A stretch of DNA of 64,000 nucleotides from Synechococcus sp. Cruz-7E5. GTDB taxonomy: Bacteria > Cyanobacteriota > Cyanobacteriia > PCC-6307 > Cyanobiaceae. Numbering within the stretch: position 1 is the stretch's first letter; every line of letters starts with the position of its first letter. Shown here piece after piece: positions 48,221 to 58,914 of this stretch. The position numbers were made by a program, and so were the translations under genes. A model generated the notes under the pieces. It did not search any database. It had not been told where the DNA came from and saw only the letters and a program-made list of their open reading frames with translations. The stretch lies in contig NZ_JAGQCE010000003.1 of assembly GCF_024345995.1 (NCBI RefSeq), forward strand, positions 202,367-266,366, in the 5' to 3' direction.

Positions 48221-49029
48221 AGCACCGTGACGGCCTCCCCCTGCTCCTGCAGGGGGGCGCGGATCGCCAGCAACTGCTCCAGCAGCGGCTCGACCCGATG
48301 CAACGGCACCATGTTCGGCCCATCGCTGAGGCCCCGGTCGGGATCGGGATGCACTTCCATGAACAGGCCATCGATGCCGACCGCAGCCGCTGCCCGCGCC
48401 AGGGGTGCCACGAATTCGCGCTGGCCACCGCTGCTGCTGCCGCGGCCTCCCGGCTGCTGCACCGAATGGGTGGCATCGAAGATCACCGGGCAACCCAGGG
48501 CGCGCAGCTGGGGCAGGCTGCGGAAATCAACGACGAGGGTGTTGTACCCGAAGCTGGAGCCCCGCTCGGTGAGCCAGAGGTTCTCCACCCCGGCCTCCCG
48601 CAGCTTGGTCACCACCTGGGCCATATCCCAGGGGGCGAGGAACTGGCCCTTCTTGACGTTGATGATCTTGTCGGTGCCACGCACCGCCTCGGCAGCCGCC
48701 AGCAGCAGATCGGTCTGGCGACAGAGGAAGGCAGGAATCTGCAGCACATCCACCACCTCGGCCACGGGGGCCGCCTGCTGGCTTTCGTGAATGTCGGTGA
48801 GAACCGGCAGGCCGAAGCGCTGCTTCACCTCCTTGAGCACCTCCAGACCCCCGCTGACGCCGGGGCCGCGGAAAGAGCCCCCGGAGCTGCGGTTGGCCTT
48901 GTCGAAGCTGGCCTTGAAGATGTAGTTGATGCCCAACCGCTCGGCGATCGTCTGCATCCGCTCGGCCACCTGAAACACCAGCTCGGGGCTCTCGATCACG
49001 CAGGGGCCGGCGATCAGGGTGAAGCTCAT
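48217..49029 (-). CDS. kdsA: Kdo-8-phosphate synthase
   Basis: Condenses phosphoenolpyruvate and arabinose-5-phosphate. [19 protein letters not shown] is the classic N terminus, then [62 protein letters not shown] and [11 protein letters not shown]. The Cys in AGPC suggests the metal-dependent form, though KdsA of either type has this Cys. ATG at 49029 gives 270 residues; the longer open frame has no conserved sequence. It leads into kdsC. Confidence 0.96.
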   Translation of the reverse strand: MSFTLIAGPCVIESPELVFQVAERMQTIAERLGINYIFKASFDKANRSSGGSFRGPGVSGGLEVLKEVKQRFGLPVLTDIHESQQAAPVAEVVDVLQIPAFLCRQTDLLLAAAEAVRGTDKIINVKKGQFLAPWDMAQVVTKLREAGVENLWLTERGSSFGYNTLVVDFRSLPQLRALGCPVIFDATHSVQQPGGRGSSSGGQREFVAPLARAAAAVGIDGLFMEVHPDPDRGLSDGPNMVPLHRVEPLLEQLLAIRAPLQEQGEAVTVL

Positions 49030-49048
49030 GGGGGGAAGGAGAAGGGCG

Positions 49049-50914
49049 TCAGCTGACCAGCTTGCGTTCCAGAGAGGCGAGATCCCTGAAGGTCTCCGAC
49101 CGCTGCTGTAGCTCCTCGAAGGTACCGGAGGCCTTGATCCGCCCAGCCTCGAACTCGTAGATGCGATCACAACGCATCACGGTGCTGAGCCGGTGGGCGA
49201 TCACCACGGTGGTGCAGCGGCGGCCCACCACCTCCAGGGCCTCGATCACCTCGTTCTCGGTGCGGTTGTCGAGGGCGCTGGTGGCCTCATCCAGCAGCAG
49301 AAAACGGGCCCGGCGGAAGAAGGCCCTCGCCAGGGCCAGACGCTGACGCTGGCCACCGGAGAGCTGGAGACCGTTCTCCCCCACAGGCGTGTGCAGCCCG
49401 TAGGGCATCTCACTCACGAATTCCGCCAACTGGGCGGCATGGAGGGCATCCCAGACCTCGTCTGTGTCGACGGTCATCTCGTTCAGACCGAAGGCAACAT
49501 TCTCGAGAATGCTGGCGTCGAGCAGGTTGATGAACTGGGGCACCTGGGCGCAGCTTGCCTGCCAGGCAGGCACATCCAGATCGCTGACGGGAATGCCATC
49601 GAGCTCGAGGCAGCCCGGCTGCGGTTGGAGGAGACCCAGCAGCAGGTGGGCGGTCGTGGTCTTGCCGCTGCCGGTGGAGCCCACAAGGGCGATGCGGGAG
49701 CCCACCGGGATTGAGAGGCTCACCCCGCGCAGCACTGGCTCATGGCTGCCCGGATAGCTGTACCAGGCGTCGCGCAAGCGGATCGTGCGGGTGGGGAAGA
49801 TTCCCTCAGGGCTGGGCACACCGGGGGTGTGCAGGGTGGGCCGGTCCGGGGGCAGGTTCAGGTATTCGAGGGTCTTCTCCATCACCGGCAGACCACCGCG
49901 CAGCTGGGTGAGTGCCGAGAAGAAGTCCTGGAGGGGCGGGGTGAGCCGCAGGGCCACGACCGCGAGGGTGGAGAGGAAGGGAATGATCTGGATGATGCGG
50001 TCGCGATCGCCGCTGAGCAGGGCCGGCACGGCCCCCACCGCAAAGATCAGGGTGATACCGAAGGGCTCGATCAGCATCCTCGGCAGGGTGGGCAGCAGCT
50101 CGGAAGCCCAGGAGTATTGCTTGGCCTTCTCGCCGGTCGAGACGAAGGAATCGCGGAAATAACCCTCGGCACCGGTGAGACGGATGTCGCGGATTGATCC
50201 AAGCGACTCCATCAGGATGTGGGCGCTGCGCGACTCCAGTCGAAGCTTCTGCTTGGAGGCATGGCGCAGGTAGGGGGTGATCACCAGTGACAAGGTGAGG
50301 TAGGCCCCCACAAGCGACGTGATCAGGATCACCGCCAGCCAGCGGCCCACCACCAGCACCCCGAAGGAGAGCAACACGATGGAGAAGATGCTGCCCACCA
50401 TGCGCAGCAGAGGATTGACCACCGAATTGGAGGTCTTCTTGATGTGGCTCAGCAGCAGGGTGGAAAGCTTGGCCGTGCTCTTGGAGAGATGGAATTCATA
50501 GCTCTGGGCCAGCACCCTGGAGTGAATCAGGTTGCAGAGATCGATCCAGATCTTGGCGGTGAGGCGCTGCTGGAAGAACTGCAGGCCCACCTTGGAAAAG
50601 GAGCCCACCCAGGAGAGGGTGATCAGCATCAGGATCAGCCAGAGACTCTGATCGACCCGATTGCCCCCGAAGACCTTCACCCCGGGGAGCATGTTCGGCA
50701 GCTTGGTGCCCACCAACGCCCCCATCAGCCTGCCCACCATCGCCACGGTGGCCAGGTCGATCAGGCCTGGAATGATCGAGAGGGGCAGCAGCACCGTCAG
50801 GGCACGCAGGCGCTCCGGCGGCAGGTAAGCCAGCAGGCTGCGCAGCTGGGACACCGTTCTGCTGCGCATACGCGGCATCGATCGAAGCGGAGATCCCAGC
50901 GCGGCCGAGCCCAT
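49049..50914 (-). CDS. ABC transporter, fused permease and ATPase (MsbA-like exporter)
   Basis: A half-transporter of 621 residues: six membrane helices (~25-320) and an ATPase domain with Walker [17 protein letters not shown]-loop [10 protein letters not shown], signature [15 protein letters not shown], Walker [13 protein letters not shown] and H-loop VIAHRLST. Exporters of this form move lipid-linked glycans, lipids or peptides; the kdsA neighbour suggests a glycolipid cargo. The start may be 50914, 50878 or 50869; residues before [11 protein letters not shown] are not conserved-looking. It is 20 bases upstream of the kdsA start. Confidence 0.88.
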   Translation of the reverse strand: MGSAALGSPLRSMPRMRSRTVSQLRSLLAYLPPERLRALTVLLPLSIIPGLIDLATVAMVGRLMGALVGTKLPNMLPGVKVFGGNRVDQSLWLILMLITLSWVGSFSKVGLQFFQQRLTAKIWIDLCNLIHSRVLAQSYEFHLSKSTAKLSTLLLSHIKKTSNSVVNPLLRMVGSIFSIVLLSFGVLVVGRWLAVILITSLVGAYLTLSLVITPYLRHASKQKLRLESRSAHILMESLGSIRDIRLTGAEGYFRDSFVSTGEKAKQYSWASELLPTLPRMLIEPFGITLIFAVGAVPALLSGDRDRIIQIIPFLSTLAVVALRLTPPLQDFFSALTQLRGGLPVMEKTLEYLNLPPDRPTLHTPGVPSPEGIFPTRTIRLRDAWYSYPGSHEPVLRGVSLSIPVGSRIALVGSTGSGKTTTAHLLLGLLQPQPGCLELDGIPVSDLDVPAWQASCAQVPQFINLLDASILENVAFGLNEMTVDTDEVWDALHAAQLAEFVSEMPYGLHTPVGENGLQLSGGQRQRLALARAFFRRARFLLLDEATSALDNRTENEVIEALEVVGRRCTTVVIAHRLSTVMRCDRIYEFEAGRIKASGTFEELQQRSETFRDLASLERKLVS

Positions 50915-50950
50915 TCAGCATTGACGGTATGTGACTGAATCCGACCAGGG

Positions 50951-52003
50951 TCAGCGGGACAGCCAGCCCTGCAAGCGCCCCACACGCTGCTGCCAGCGCA
51001 GGCGCCAGGGAGGAAGTGAGCGCAATGGCGGCTCGCCTGAGCCTGACGAGCCCCTCGGACCCAGGCCCAGGAGACGATCCCAGTGCTGATCGATCAGCTC
51101 CAGCGCCTCGGACCAGCGCCGCAACAGCTCAGGCTCCCCGCAGGCCTCCAGCAACGACGCCAACCGCTGTGGCTCGGCCTGCCAGGCCTGGGGATCTGCC
51201 GCCGCCGCACTGATCCGCTCCAGGTCGGACTCCAGGGTGCCGCAACCGATCTGATGGCCCAGCCGCCCCGGATCGAGGAAATCGGCCAGGGCATGGTTGA
51301 GGCTGCTGAAAACCACGCAACGGCAGGCCATCGCCTCCAGCGGCGGCAGCCCGAAGCCCTCGCTCACCCCGCGGCCGCGCCAGTAATCGGCGGAGTCGTA
51401 GAGAACCACTCGGCTGCGGTTGAACAGCTCCACCAGGTCGTCCACCCAGCCTCGCTGGACGTACACCCGCAATCCCCTTCGCCGCAGGAGCGGCACCAGG
51501 GTCTCAAGCACGTAGGCACTGGTCTTGCGGGCCTGCACGAGCACGTCTATGTCGCGCTCAAGACCGCGGTCGATCCAATGGGGTTCGAGGGCGTTTGGCA
51601 CCAGATACAGCGGCTGGCGGGGGGCCCGGTCGCCCCAGTAGCCAAGGGTGTTGCGGCTCACGGCCAGCACCGGCACCCCTGGTGGCAGATCGAAGCCGTA
51701 GCCGCTGCTGTGGGCGTGGTAGGCCACCGGCCGGCCTTTCAGCTGTCCCAGCAGCTTCGGCACGTCGAAACCCCAGCTCACGATCCAGAGGGCCGATCCA
51801 GGCGCCGGTTCATGGCGCACCAGATCACTCAGGAAGGGGTTGTCCGTCTGCCGCTGGCGATAGGTGACCACCTCGGTGGGCACCAGCGCGGCCGTCAGGC
51901 GGGCGGTCTGCAGTTCCACCTGCAGACCGCCGCAGCGGAAGCGGCCGGTGGTGCCTGGCACCAGAAATCGGAGTGGACGCAAGGGAACCGGCTCGATCGC
52001 CAA
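50951..52003 (-). CDS. GT4-like glycosyltransferase
   Basis: A 350-residue GT-B type protein: N-terminal RFLVPGTTGRFRCGGLQVEL, a middle VPNALEPHWI (hinge), DIDVLVQARKTSAYVLETLV (start of the second domain), and SEGFGLPPLEAMACRCVVF, the EX7E motif of GT4 enzymes. No membrane segments. The sugar and acceptor are unknown. It lies upstream of the ABC exporter with 36 bases between, at the edge of the glycan region next to ho1. Confidence 0.83.
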   Translation of the reverse strand: MAIEPVPLRPLRFLVPGTTGRFRCGGLQVELQTARLTAALVPTEVVTYRQRQTDNPFLSDLVRHEPAPGSALWIVSWGFDVPKLLGQLKGRPVAYHAHSSGYGFDLPPGVPVLAVSRNTLGYWGDRAPRQPLYLVPNALEPHWIDRGLERDIDVLVQARKTSAYVLETLVPLLRRRGLRVYVQRGWVDDLVELFNRSRVVLYDSADYWRGRGVSEGFGLPPLEAMACRCVVFSSLNHALADFLDPGRLGHQIGCGTLESDLERISAAAADPQAWQAEPQRLASLLEACGEPELLRRWSEALELIDQHWDRLLGLGPRGSSGSGEPPLRSLPPWRLRWQQRVGRLQGWLSR

Positions 52004-52036
52004 AGACTCTGGCTCAGGCCATGACCGGGGCGGACC

Positions 52037-52750
52037 TCAGGCGGCGACCACCTCGGTGCTGCCAGTGCGCTGACGACGGGTGAGGAAGCCGAAGAGCACC
52101 TTGCCGATGGCCGCCACCAGATTTCCTTCCAGTTCCTGGAACATCACCATGTTGAGGTGGAAGGCATGGTTGGCCTCCGCCACGATGCGATCGGCCATGG
52201 CCTGATCGATCGGCAGCTGATCAAGACTGATCCGGTAGTTCGCCTTGAATGCCTTCTCATCGGGAATGGCATCGAACTCATAGAAACGCAGACCATCGTG
52301 GTCACCCAGATTCATCGCTTTCTGGGCGATGTTCTTGAGAATCTGCCCGCCTGAGAGATCACCGATGTAGCGGGTGTAGTGGTGGCCCACCAGCAGCTCG
52401 GGTGATTCAGCCGCCACCTGATGCAGGCGGGCCACGTAGGCCTCGGCGCCTGGGGTGGGGCTCACCTGCTGACGCCAGTCGGAGCCGAAGTAGAAGGCCA
52501 GGTCGGCCTCGAGGGCGGCATGCCGGTTGAGGGCATCGCTGGCGATCGGCCCCACGACAGGGTGGTCCTTGAGCTTGCCGATCTCCTCCTCCATCGCGCT
52601 GTAGACGAAATAGAGGTCGGCCACCAGCTTGCGGTAGCTGATCTTGTCGACCACTCCCTTGAGGAAGCAGGTCACGAAGCCGGTGTTCTCGGCCATCGTG
52701 TGCGCTTTCTTGGTGCCTTCGCGCAGTTGGGACGCCAGATCGACAGCCAT
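52037..52750 (-). CDS. ho1: Heme oxygenase
   Basis: Opens heme to biliverdin using ferredoxin electrons, the first step to phycobilins, and frees iron. MAVDLASQLREGTKKAHTMA carries the proximal His, YVARLHQVA and GDLSGGQIL is the distal-helix signature, and the last helix FHLNMVMFQELEGNL is present. ATG at 52750 is the usual start and gives 237 residues; the open frame continues to 52783 without conservation. A role in phycobilisome pigment supply is expected. Confidence 0.96.
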   Translation of the reverse strand: MAVDLASQLREGTKKAHTMAENTGFVTCFLKGVVDKISYRKLVADLYFVYSAMEEEIGKLKDHPVVGPIASDALNRHAALEADLAFYFGSDWRQQVSPTPGAEAYVARLHQVAAESPELLVGHHYTRYIGDLSGGQILKNIAQKAMNLGDHDGLRFYEFDAIPDEKAFKANYRISLDQLPIDQAMADRIVAEANHAFHLNMVMFQELEGNLVAAIGKVLFGFLTRRQRTGSTEVVAA

Positions 52751-52828
52751 CTCAGCGGGGTGCTGTTTGTACGGAATAGTCAAGGTAGGGCTGATATGCG
52801 TTACGGGTACCGAGTTGGTTGCGAAGGT

Positions 52829-53281
52829 TTAAGCGGCCTGGCCCTGCTGATCCGGGTCGCGGGCCAGCAGGGTGAACAACTCCCGGCAGACCTGCTGCAG
52901 CTTCTCCACCACCTCGACCTGGGGCAGATTGGGCCCGCTGGGACGCCAGTCGCCCACCGTGGCCAGCCGCCACTGCTCCCCCTGAAAGGTCATACCGCTG
53001 AGCACCACTCCCAGTAAACGGGGCGGTCCCTGAGCCGGCGCAGGTGCTGCGGCCAGGCGCAGCTGCATCAGCAGGCTGCGGCACTGCAGGCGCGGGCTCC
53101 AGCCCGGGAAATGAAAGGCCAGGTCCACCGACTCCTCCTCGGCGAAACGCCGGGTGTCGGGGTCGTCGCGCCAGGGGGTGAGGTTGGCTTTGGCATCGGG
53201 GAAATGGCGCCTGAACAGGCCGGCCGCGGAGGCGATGGCCTGGGCCATCTCCGGACTGCGGGCCAGGTCTGCCGCATTCAT
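52829..53281 (-). CDS. Conserved-looking hypothetical protein upstream of ho1
   Basis: A 150-residue protein I cannot assign to a known family. From ATG 53281 it begins [20 protein letters not shown] and shows a mixed alpha/beta core: [48 protein letters not shown], then a C-terminal helix [20 protein letters not shown]. No signal peptide or metal motif. The longer frame up to 53398 is unlikely. It is in the same direction as ho1, 78 bases upstream, and divergent from icd. It may be lineage-specific. Confidence 0.6.
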   Translation of the reverse strand: MNAADLARSPEMAQAIASAAGLFRRHFPDAKANLTPWRDDPDTRRFAEEESVDLAFHFPGWSPRLQCRSLLMQLRLAAAPAPAQGPPRLLGVVLSGMTFQGEQWRLATVGDWRPSGPNLPQVEVVEKLQQVCRELFTLLARDPDQQGQAA

Positions 53282-53437
53282 GGCGTTTCCCCTGAGCAGA
53301 CGTGCGGATGGGCTGAACTTAGGCTCGCCCCACCGAACCCATGCTGCAGTGTGCCGCCAGCCGCTGCGAGACATGGTCGGCGGATGACCACGGGCCACCC
53401 CAACTCATCCGCATTCACCTCGCATGATCTGCCGCCG

Positions 53438-54883
<1,446 letters not shown>

Positions 54884-54901
54884 GGCTCAACTCCTCGACT
54901 C

Positions 54902-55126
54902 TCAGGCCGGATCGGGCTCCACGATCATCCAGAGCAAGCGGGTGGCATCCACCGCCTCGAGGATCTCGAGGTGCTCGGCCTTGAGGGCGCGGGCATCGGC
55001 GTACTGGCCTTTGGCGGAGAGCTCGCTGAGATGCTCCATGAACCAGTCGCGCAGCTCCGTGATCGAGCGCATGCGTCGTTCGCGGTCTTCAGGGCCGCTA
55101 TAGCGGGCTGGAACAGGTTTGTCCAT
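54902..55126 (-). CDS. Small helical protein, paralogue of 26266-26622
   Basis: A 74-residue protein of unknown function: MDKPVPARYSGPEDRERRMR, then ITELRDWFMEHLSELSAKGQ, YADARALKAEHLEILEAVDA and a final strand TRLLWMIVEPDP. The last ~50 residues align without gaps to the C terminus of the protein at 26266-26622, where it is next to ferritin. ATG at 55126 is preferred; the open frame up to 55276 holds no conserved sequence. It converges on icd with 18 bases between and is divergent from isiA, so both copies border iron-related genes. Confidence 0.75.
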   Translation of the reverse strand: MDKPVPARYSGPEDRERRMRSITELRDWFMEHLSELSAKGQYADARALKAEHLEILEAVDATRLLWMIVEPDPA

Positions 55127-55305
55127 GGAACATGGATTGAACCCTGGCACTGTGGCTGACGGGGGCTGAACGGTACCGACAGAATCCAACAGAGGGGCGT
55201 ACCTTTTGCCACGGTGACTCGTTGGAAACCATGCGCCACTAAGAAGCTTTGCCCACGCACCCTTCTTGCCACGCAAATAGCTTGACCAGGCCCTGCAAAT
55301 TCTTT

Positions 55306-56331
55306 ATGCAGTCTTACGGTAATCCGGAGCCGGTCTACGACTGGTGGGCCGGCAATTCCCGCTTCGTCAACCAGTCGGGCAGCTTCATTGCTGCCCATGC
55401 TGCCCATGCTGGCCTGATCATGTTCTGGGCCGGATCCTTCACTATCTATGAACTCAGCCGGTATACCCAGAATCTGCCACTCGGCGAACAGAGTCTGATC
55501 CTGCTGCCCAACCTCGCCCGCCTCGGAATCGGCGTGGGTGATGGCGGCGTGATCTCCCAGCCTGAGGGGATCGTGGCCATCGCCGCCTTTCACCTCGTGA
55601 GCGCCGCGGTGCTTGCCGCCGGTGGCATGTGGCATCTGTTCCGCGCCCCGGTGGATCTGGCGGAGGCGGAGGGAGGGGCCCGGCGCTTTGACTTCGACTG
55701 GAATGACCCTGGCCAGCTGGGCCTGATTCTCGGCCACCATCTGATCTTTCTGGGCCTCGGCGCCACGGCTCTGGTGGAGTGGGCCCAGCGCCACGGCCTC
55801 TATGACACGGCCATCCAGACTGTGCGCACGGTGCAGCCGAACGTGGACCTTGCCACAATCTGGTCGTACCAGACGCAGTTTCTCGCGATCAGCAGCCTGG
55901 AGGATGTGGTGGGCGGCCACGTGGTGGTGGCGCTGATGCTCACCGCCGGTGGTGTCTGGCACATCCTGGTGCCGCCCCTTCCCTTTGCCCGCAAGCTGCT
56001 GCTGTTTTCGGCGGAGGCGATCCTGTCCTATTCGATTGGCGGTGTGGCCTTGGCCGGCTTCGTCACCAGCCTGTGGTGTGCCAGCAATGCCACGATCTAT
56101 CCCGTGGAGCTGTATGGCCCCACCCTGAACCTGCAGTTTTCGCTGGCGCCTTATTTCGCCGACACGATCCGCCTGCCGGGTCAGGCCCACACGGCCCGGG
56201 CCTGGCTGGCCAATGCCCACTTCTTCCTCTCGTTCATGTTCCTGCAGGGGCATCTTTGGCACGCCCTGCGTGCCCTTGGCTTTGACTTCAGGCGGGTGAA
56301 CAAGGCGTTGGAGGCCTTGGAGGTGGCCTGA
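55306..56331 (+). CDS. isiA: Iron-stress chlorophyll-binding protein (CP43', IsiA/Pcb family)
   Basis: A six-helix chlorophyll a-binding antenna protein that forms rings around photosystem I when iron is short. [20 protein letters not shown] is the family's N terminus; [19 protein letters not shown] and [18 protein letters not shown] have the helix His pairs that bind chlorophyll; [20 protein letters not shown] closes the sixth helix. It lacks the large lumenal loop of CP43, as expected; 341 residues. ATG at 55306 is preferred to the earlier open frame. A Pcb antenna label is possible; the isiB neighbour favours IsiA. Confidence 0.93.
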   Translation: MQSYGNPEPVYDWWAGNSRFVNQSGSFIAAHAAHAGLIMFWAGSFTIYELSRYTQNLPLGEQSLILLPNLARLGIGVGDGGVISQPEGIVAIAAFHLVSAAVLAAGGMWHLFRAPVDLAEAEGGARRFDFDWNDPGQLGLILGHHLIFLGLGATALVEWAQRHGLYDTAIQTVRTVQPNVDLATIWSYQTQFLAISSLEDVVGGHVVVALMLTAGGVWHILVPPLPFARKLLLFSAEAILSYSIGGVALAGFVTSLWCASNATIYPVELYGPTLNLQFSLAPYFADTIRLPGQAHTARAWLANAHFFLSFMFLQGHLWHALRALGFDFRRVNKALEALEVA

Positions 56332-56352
56332 CGCTCAGCAGAGCTCTCTTTC

Positions 56353-56379
56353 AAGCCCTGGCTAGAAGCCAGGGCTTTC
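56353..56379. terminator. Bidirectional hairpin between isiA and the convergent gene
   Basis: AAGCCCTGGCT (56353-56363) and AGCCAGGGCTT (56367-56377) form a perfect 11-bp stem with a 3-base loop. Short T-rich ends flank it on both strands. It stands 21 bases past the isiA stop and 9 bases past the stop of the facing gene. Confidence 0.7.
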
Positions 56380-56387
56380 AGCTGGGC

Positions 56388-56684
56388 TCAGCCGGCGTTC
56401 TGGCTCAGCAGGGAATGGGTGAGTTCGCGCTCGAGCTGAAGCTTGTGGCCTTCGACTCGCTGGATGTCCTGATAGAGGCGGTTGAGCTCAGACTCCTGGG
56501 CCTGCAGATGACGGGCGAGGTCGAGTTGCACCGTCGTGAGTTCTGGATAGTCCTCGGACATGGTGGAGAGATCGTCACCGCGGCGCACCCGCATGAGCAG
56601 CTGGAGCGCATTGGGCGAGGCCAGCGATGGGCCGTTAACCCAGCCCCAGAACATGAGGTTGGGGGATGGAGAAGAGGAGGTCAT
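56388..56684 (-). CDS. Small coiled-coil protein between isiA and isiB
   Basis: A 98-residue protein of unknown function: MTSSSPSPNLMFWGWVNGPS, PNALQLLMRVRRGDDLSTMS, then a long helix with heptad spacing (LARHLQAQESELNRLYQDIQ and RVEGHKLQLERELTHSLL). The Trp-rich start and coiled coil suggest a scaffold or adaptor. ATG at 56684 is preferred over a longer frame to 56843 that approaches the isiB start. It is divergent from isiB (168 bases between starts) and convergent with isiA. Confidence 0.65.
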   Translation of the reverse strand: MTSSSPSPNLMFWGWVNGPSLASPNALQLLMRVRRGDDLSTMSEDYPELTTVQLDLARHLQAQESELNRLYQDIQRVEGHKLQLERELTHSLLSQNAG

Positions 56685-56851
56685 CTTGCCAGTCAGCAGA
56701 TCGTGCTCAAGGTAGGTCTCCTGGCAGGATGGCCTTGTGATCTGGAGCCATGCAGCGTGGTGATCAACCTCACGGACCGATGTGGCCTTCCCGAGACCAG
56801 GGACAGAGATTGTGGGCAAGACTTTTGTGGTTGTGTCCAGCACTCTTGCTC

Positions 56852-57367
56852 ATGCTTGCGCCCACTATTTACTTCGCAACGTCCACCGGCAAGACCGAAG
56901 ATGTGGCCCATCGTCTGGCACCGCTGGTGAAGGCAGTGGCGGTGCTGGATGTGGCCGATATCAGCGACACTGCAGATCTACAAACCTGCAAGGCACTGAT
57001 CTGCTGCACGCCCACCTGGAACACGGGGGCCGAAGATCTGCGCTCAGGCACAGCCTGGGATTCCCTCATGGAGGCGATTGAAACGACACCGCTGCAGGGC
57101 AAGCCCGTGGCGATCATGGGCCTGGGGGATTCCTCGTCTTATGGGGATTACTTCTGTGATGCGATGGAAGAGCTCTATCGCGCCTTCGAGCGGGCCGGTG
57201 CCAGGCTGGTGGGCCATGTGGACATCAGTGACTACAACTACAACAGCTCCAAGAGCGTGCTGAACGGCCGGTTCTGCGGTCTGCCGATCGACGAAGACTC
57301 CGAGCCCGATCTCACCGATGAACGGCTGCGGCGCTGGGCGGAGCAGTTGAGGCGCGAGTTGGTGTGA
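56852..57367 (+). CDS. isiB: Flavodoxin
   Basis: FMN-containing carrier that replaces ferredoxin behind photosystem I in low iron. The phosphate-binding loop FATSTGKTEDVAHRL sits at the start (TxTGxT type), the aromatic FMN-stacking loops are TPTWNTGAEDL and LGDSSSYGDYFCDAM, and the long-chain insert is present. ATG at 56852 (MLAPTIYFATS) gives 171 residues; the open frame to 56750 is not conserved. It is separated from isiA by an opposite-strand gene, so the usual isiAB operon is split here. Confidence 0.95.
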   Translation: MLAPTIYFATSTGKTEDVAHRLAPLVKAVAVLDVADISDTADLQTCKALICCTPTWNTGAEDLRSGTAWDSLMEAIETTPLQGKPVAIMGLGDSSSYGDYFCDAMEELYRAFERAGARLVGHVDISDYNYNSSKSVLNGRFCGLPIDEDSEPDLTDERLRRWAEQLRRELV

Positions 57368-57460
57368 AACCTGCGCCCGTGGGATTGATCACACCGTGCT
57401 GCGCCGGCGATCACAGGCCGATCTGAACTGTTGTCCCAAGCTATCTGTGGACGAAAACGG

Positions 57461-57494
57461 GATCTCCCGGGGGGCTGCGGGAGATCTTTTTTTT
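57461..57494 (+). terminator. Rho-independent terminator behind isiB
   Basis: GATCTCCC (57461-57468) and GGGAGATC (57479-57486) form an 8-bp stem with a 10-base G-rich loop, followed by eight T residues (57487-57494). It ends 67 bases before the glcF start. Confidence 0.9.
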
Positions 57495-57561
57495 ACAGGC
57501 CTGCCACCGGACCCCCGGCCCGCAACGCCAACCGGGCGCCCGGTGGCGGCAGACTGACTCC

Positions 57562-58914
57562 ATGACTCTTCCTGGTCTGCCGGCGGGGGCCACCGACCCT
57601 TGCATCCACTGCGGGTTCTGCCTGCCGAGCTGCGCCAGCTACCGCGTGCTGGGCAGCGAGATGGATTCGCCCCGCGGGCGGATCCACATGCTCAAGGCAA
57701 TCGAGCGTGGCGAGCTGGAGCTGGATGCCACCGTGGCCAGCCATTTCGACAGTTGCCTGGGCTGCCTGGCCTGCGTCTCGGCCTGCCCCTCGGGGGTGCG
57801 CTACGACGAGCTGATCGCCGCCACCCGGCCCCGGCTGAATGCTCCGGAGCTGCGTTCCCCCTGGCAACGCAGCTTCCGGTCGTTGCTGTTCCAGCTCCTG
57901 CCCTACCCCGCACGCCTGCGGGCGCTGCTGCAACCCCTGCGGCTCTACGCGGGCACCCCCCTGCAGACCTTCGCCCGCCGCAGCGGTCTCACCCGCCTGC
58001 TGGGGCCCCAGCTTGAGGCGATGGAGCGGCTGCTGCCGGCGCTGCAACCTGATGCCTTTCAGCCATCAGCTCCGGTGCTGATCCCGGCTCGGGGCGATCG
58101 CCGCTACCGGGTGGGCCTGGTCACAGGCTGCGTGCAGCGGCTGTTCGACCCGGCGGTGAACCGCGCGGCGATCGAGCTGCTCAGCGCCAACGGCATCGAG
58201 GTGGTGATCCCCCCCGAGCAGAACTGCTGCGGTGCCATGACCCACCACCAGGGGGAACTGGAGCAGACCCGGGCCCTGAGCAAGGACCTGCTCAGCCGCT
58301 TCGAGGCTGTGATCGGTCCGGGGCGAGCGGCGGGCCCTGAACCCCTCGATGCGGTGCTGGTGGCGGCCTCCGGCTGCGGCCACACCCTGAAGCAGCTCGA
58401 CACGATCCTGGCGGAAGAACCGGAGTGGGCCAGCCGGGGCAGCGCCTTCGCCGGCCAGGTGGCCGACATCCAGGAGTTCCTGCACCGCGTCGGGCTCAGC
58501 TCCAGCTTCGTGGATCGGCTCCAGCCCCTGCGCCACAGCGATGGCACCCCCGCCAGCGCCGATCGCCCCCTGCGCCTGGCCTACCACGATGCTTGCCACA
58601 TGCTCCACGGCCAAGGGCTGAGCCAGCAGCCGCGACAGCTGCTGCGCCAGATCCCCCACGTGCGGATCGTCGAGGCGGTGGAGGCGGGCGTGTGCTGCGG
58701 CAGCGCCGGCATCTACAACCTGGTGCAGCCTGATGAAGCCGCTGAACTTGGTCGGATCAAGGCCGCCGATCTCAGCGGCAGCGGCGCCGATCTGGCCGTG
58801 AGCGCCAACATCGGCTGCACCCTGCAGATCCGTCAGCACATGGAGACCACGGCCCGCGCGATCCCCGTGGCCCATCCGGTGGAGCTGCTGATGCGCAGCA
58901 TCACCGGCAGCTGA
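57562..58914 (+). CDS. glcF: Glycolate dehydrogenase iron-sulfur subunit
   Basis: Passes electrons from glycolate oxidation in photorespiration. Two 4Fe-4S motifs are near the N terminus (CIHCGFCLPSC, residue ~14, and CLGCLACVSACPSG, ~71); the C-terminal half has two CCG domains (TGCVQRLFDPAVNRA with NCCGAMTHHQGE; YHDACHMLHGQGLS with CCGSAGIYN). It has 450 residues. glcE is 1.4 kb away on the same strand, with an opposite-strand kinase gene between; no glcD is in the window. Confidence 0.92.
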   Translation: MTLPGLPAGATDPCIHCGFCLPSCASYRVLGSEMDSPRGRIHMLKAIERGELELDATVASHFDSCLGCLACVSACPSGVRYDELIAATRPRLNAPELRSPWQRSFRSLLFQLLPYPARLRALLQPLRLYAGTPLQTFARRSGLTRLLGPQLEAMERLLPALQPDAFQPSAPVLIPARGDRRYRVGLVTGCVQRLFDPAVNRAAIELLSANGIEVVIPPEQNCCGAMTHHQGELEQTRALSKDLLSRFEAVIGPGRAAGPEPLDAVLVAASGCGHTLKQLDTILAEEPEWASRGSAFAGQVADIQEFLHRVGLSSSFVDRLQPLRHSDGTPASADRPLRLAYHDACHMLHGQGLSQQPRQLLRQIPHVRIVEAVEAGVCCGSAGIYNLVQPDEAAELGRIKAADLSGSGADLAVSANIGCTLQIRQHMETTARAIPVAHPVELLMRSITGS

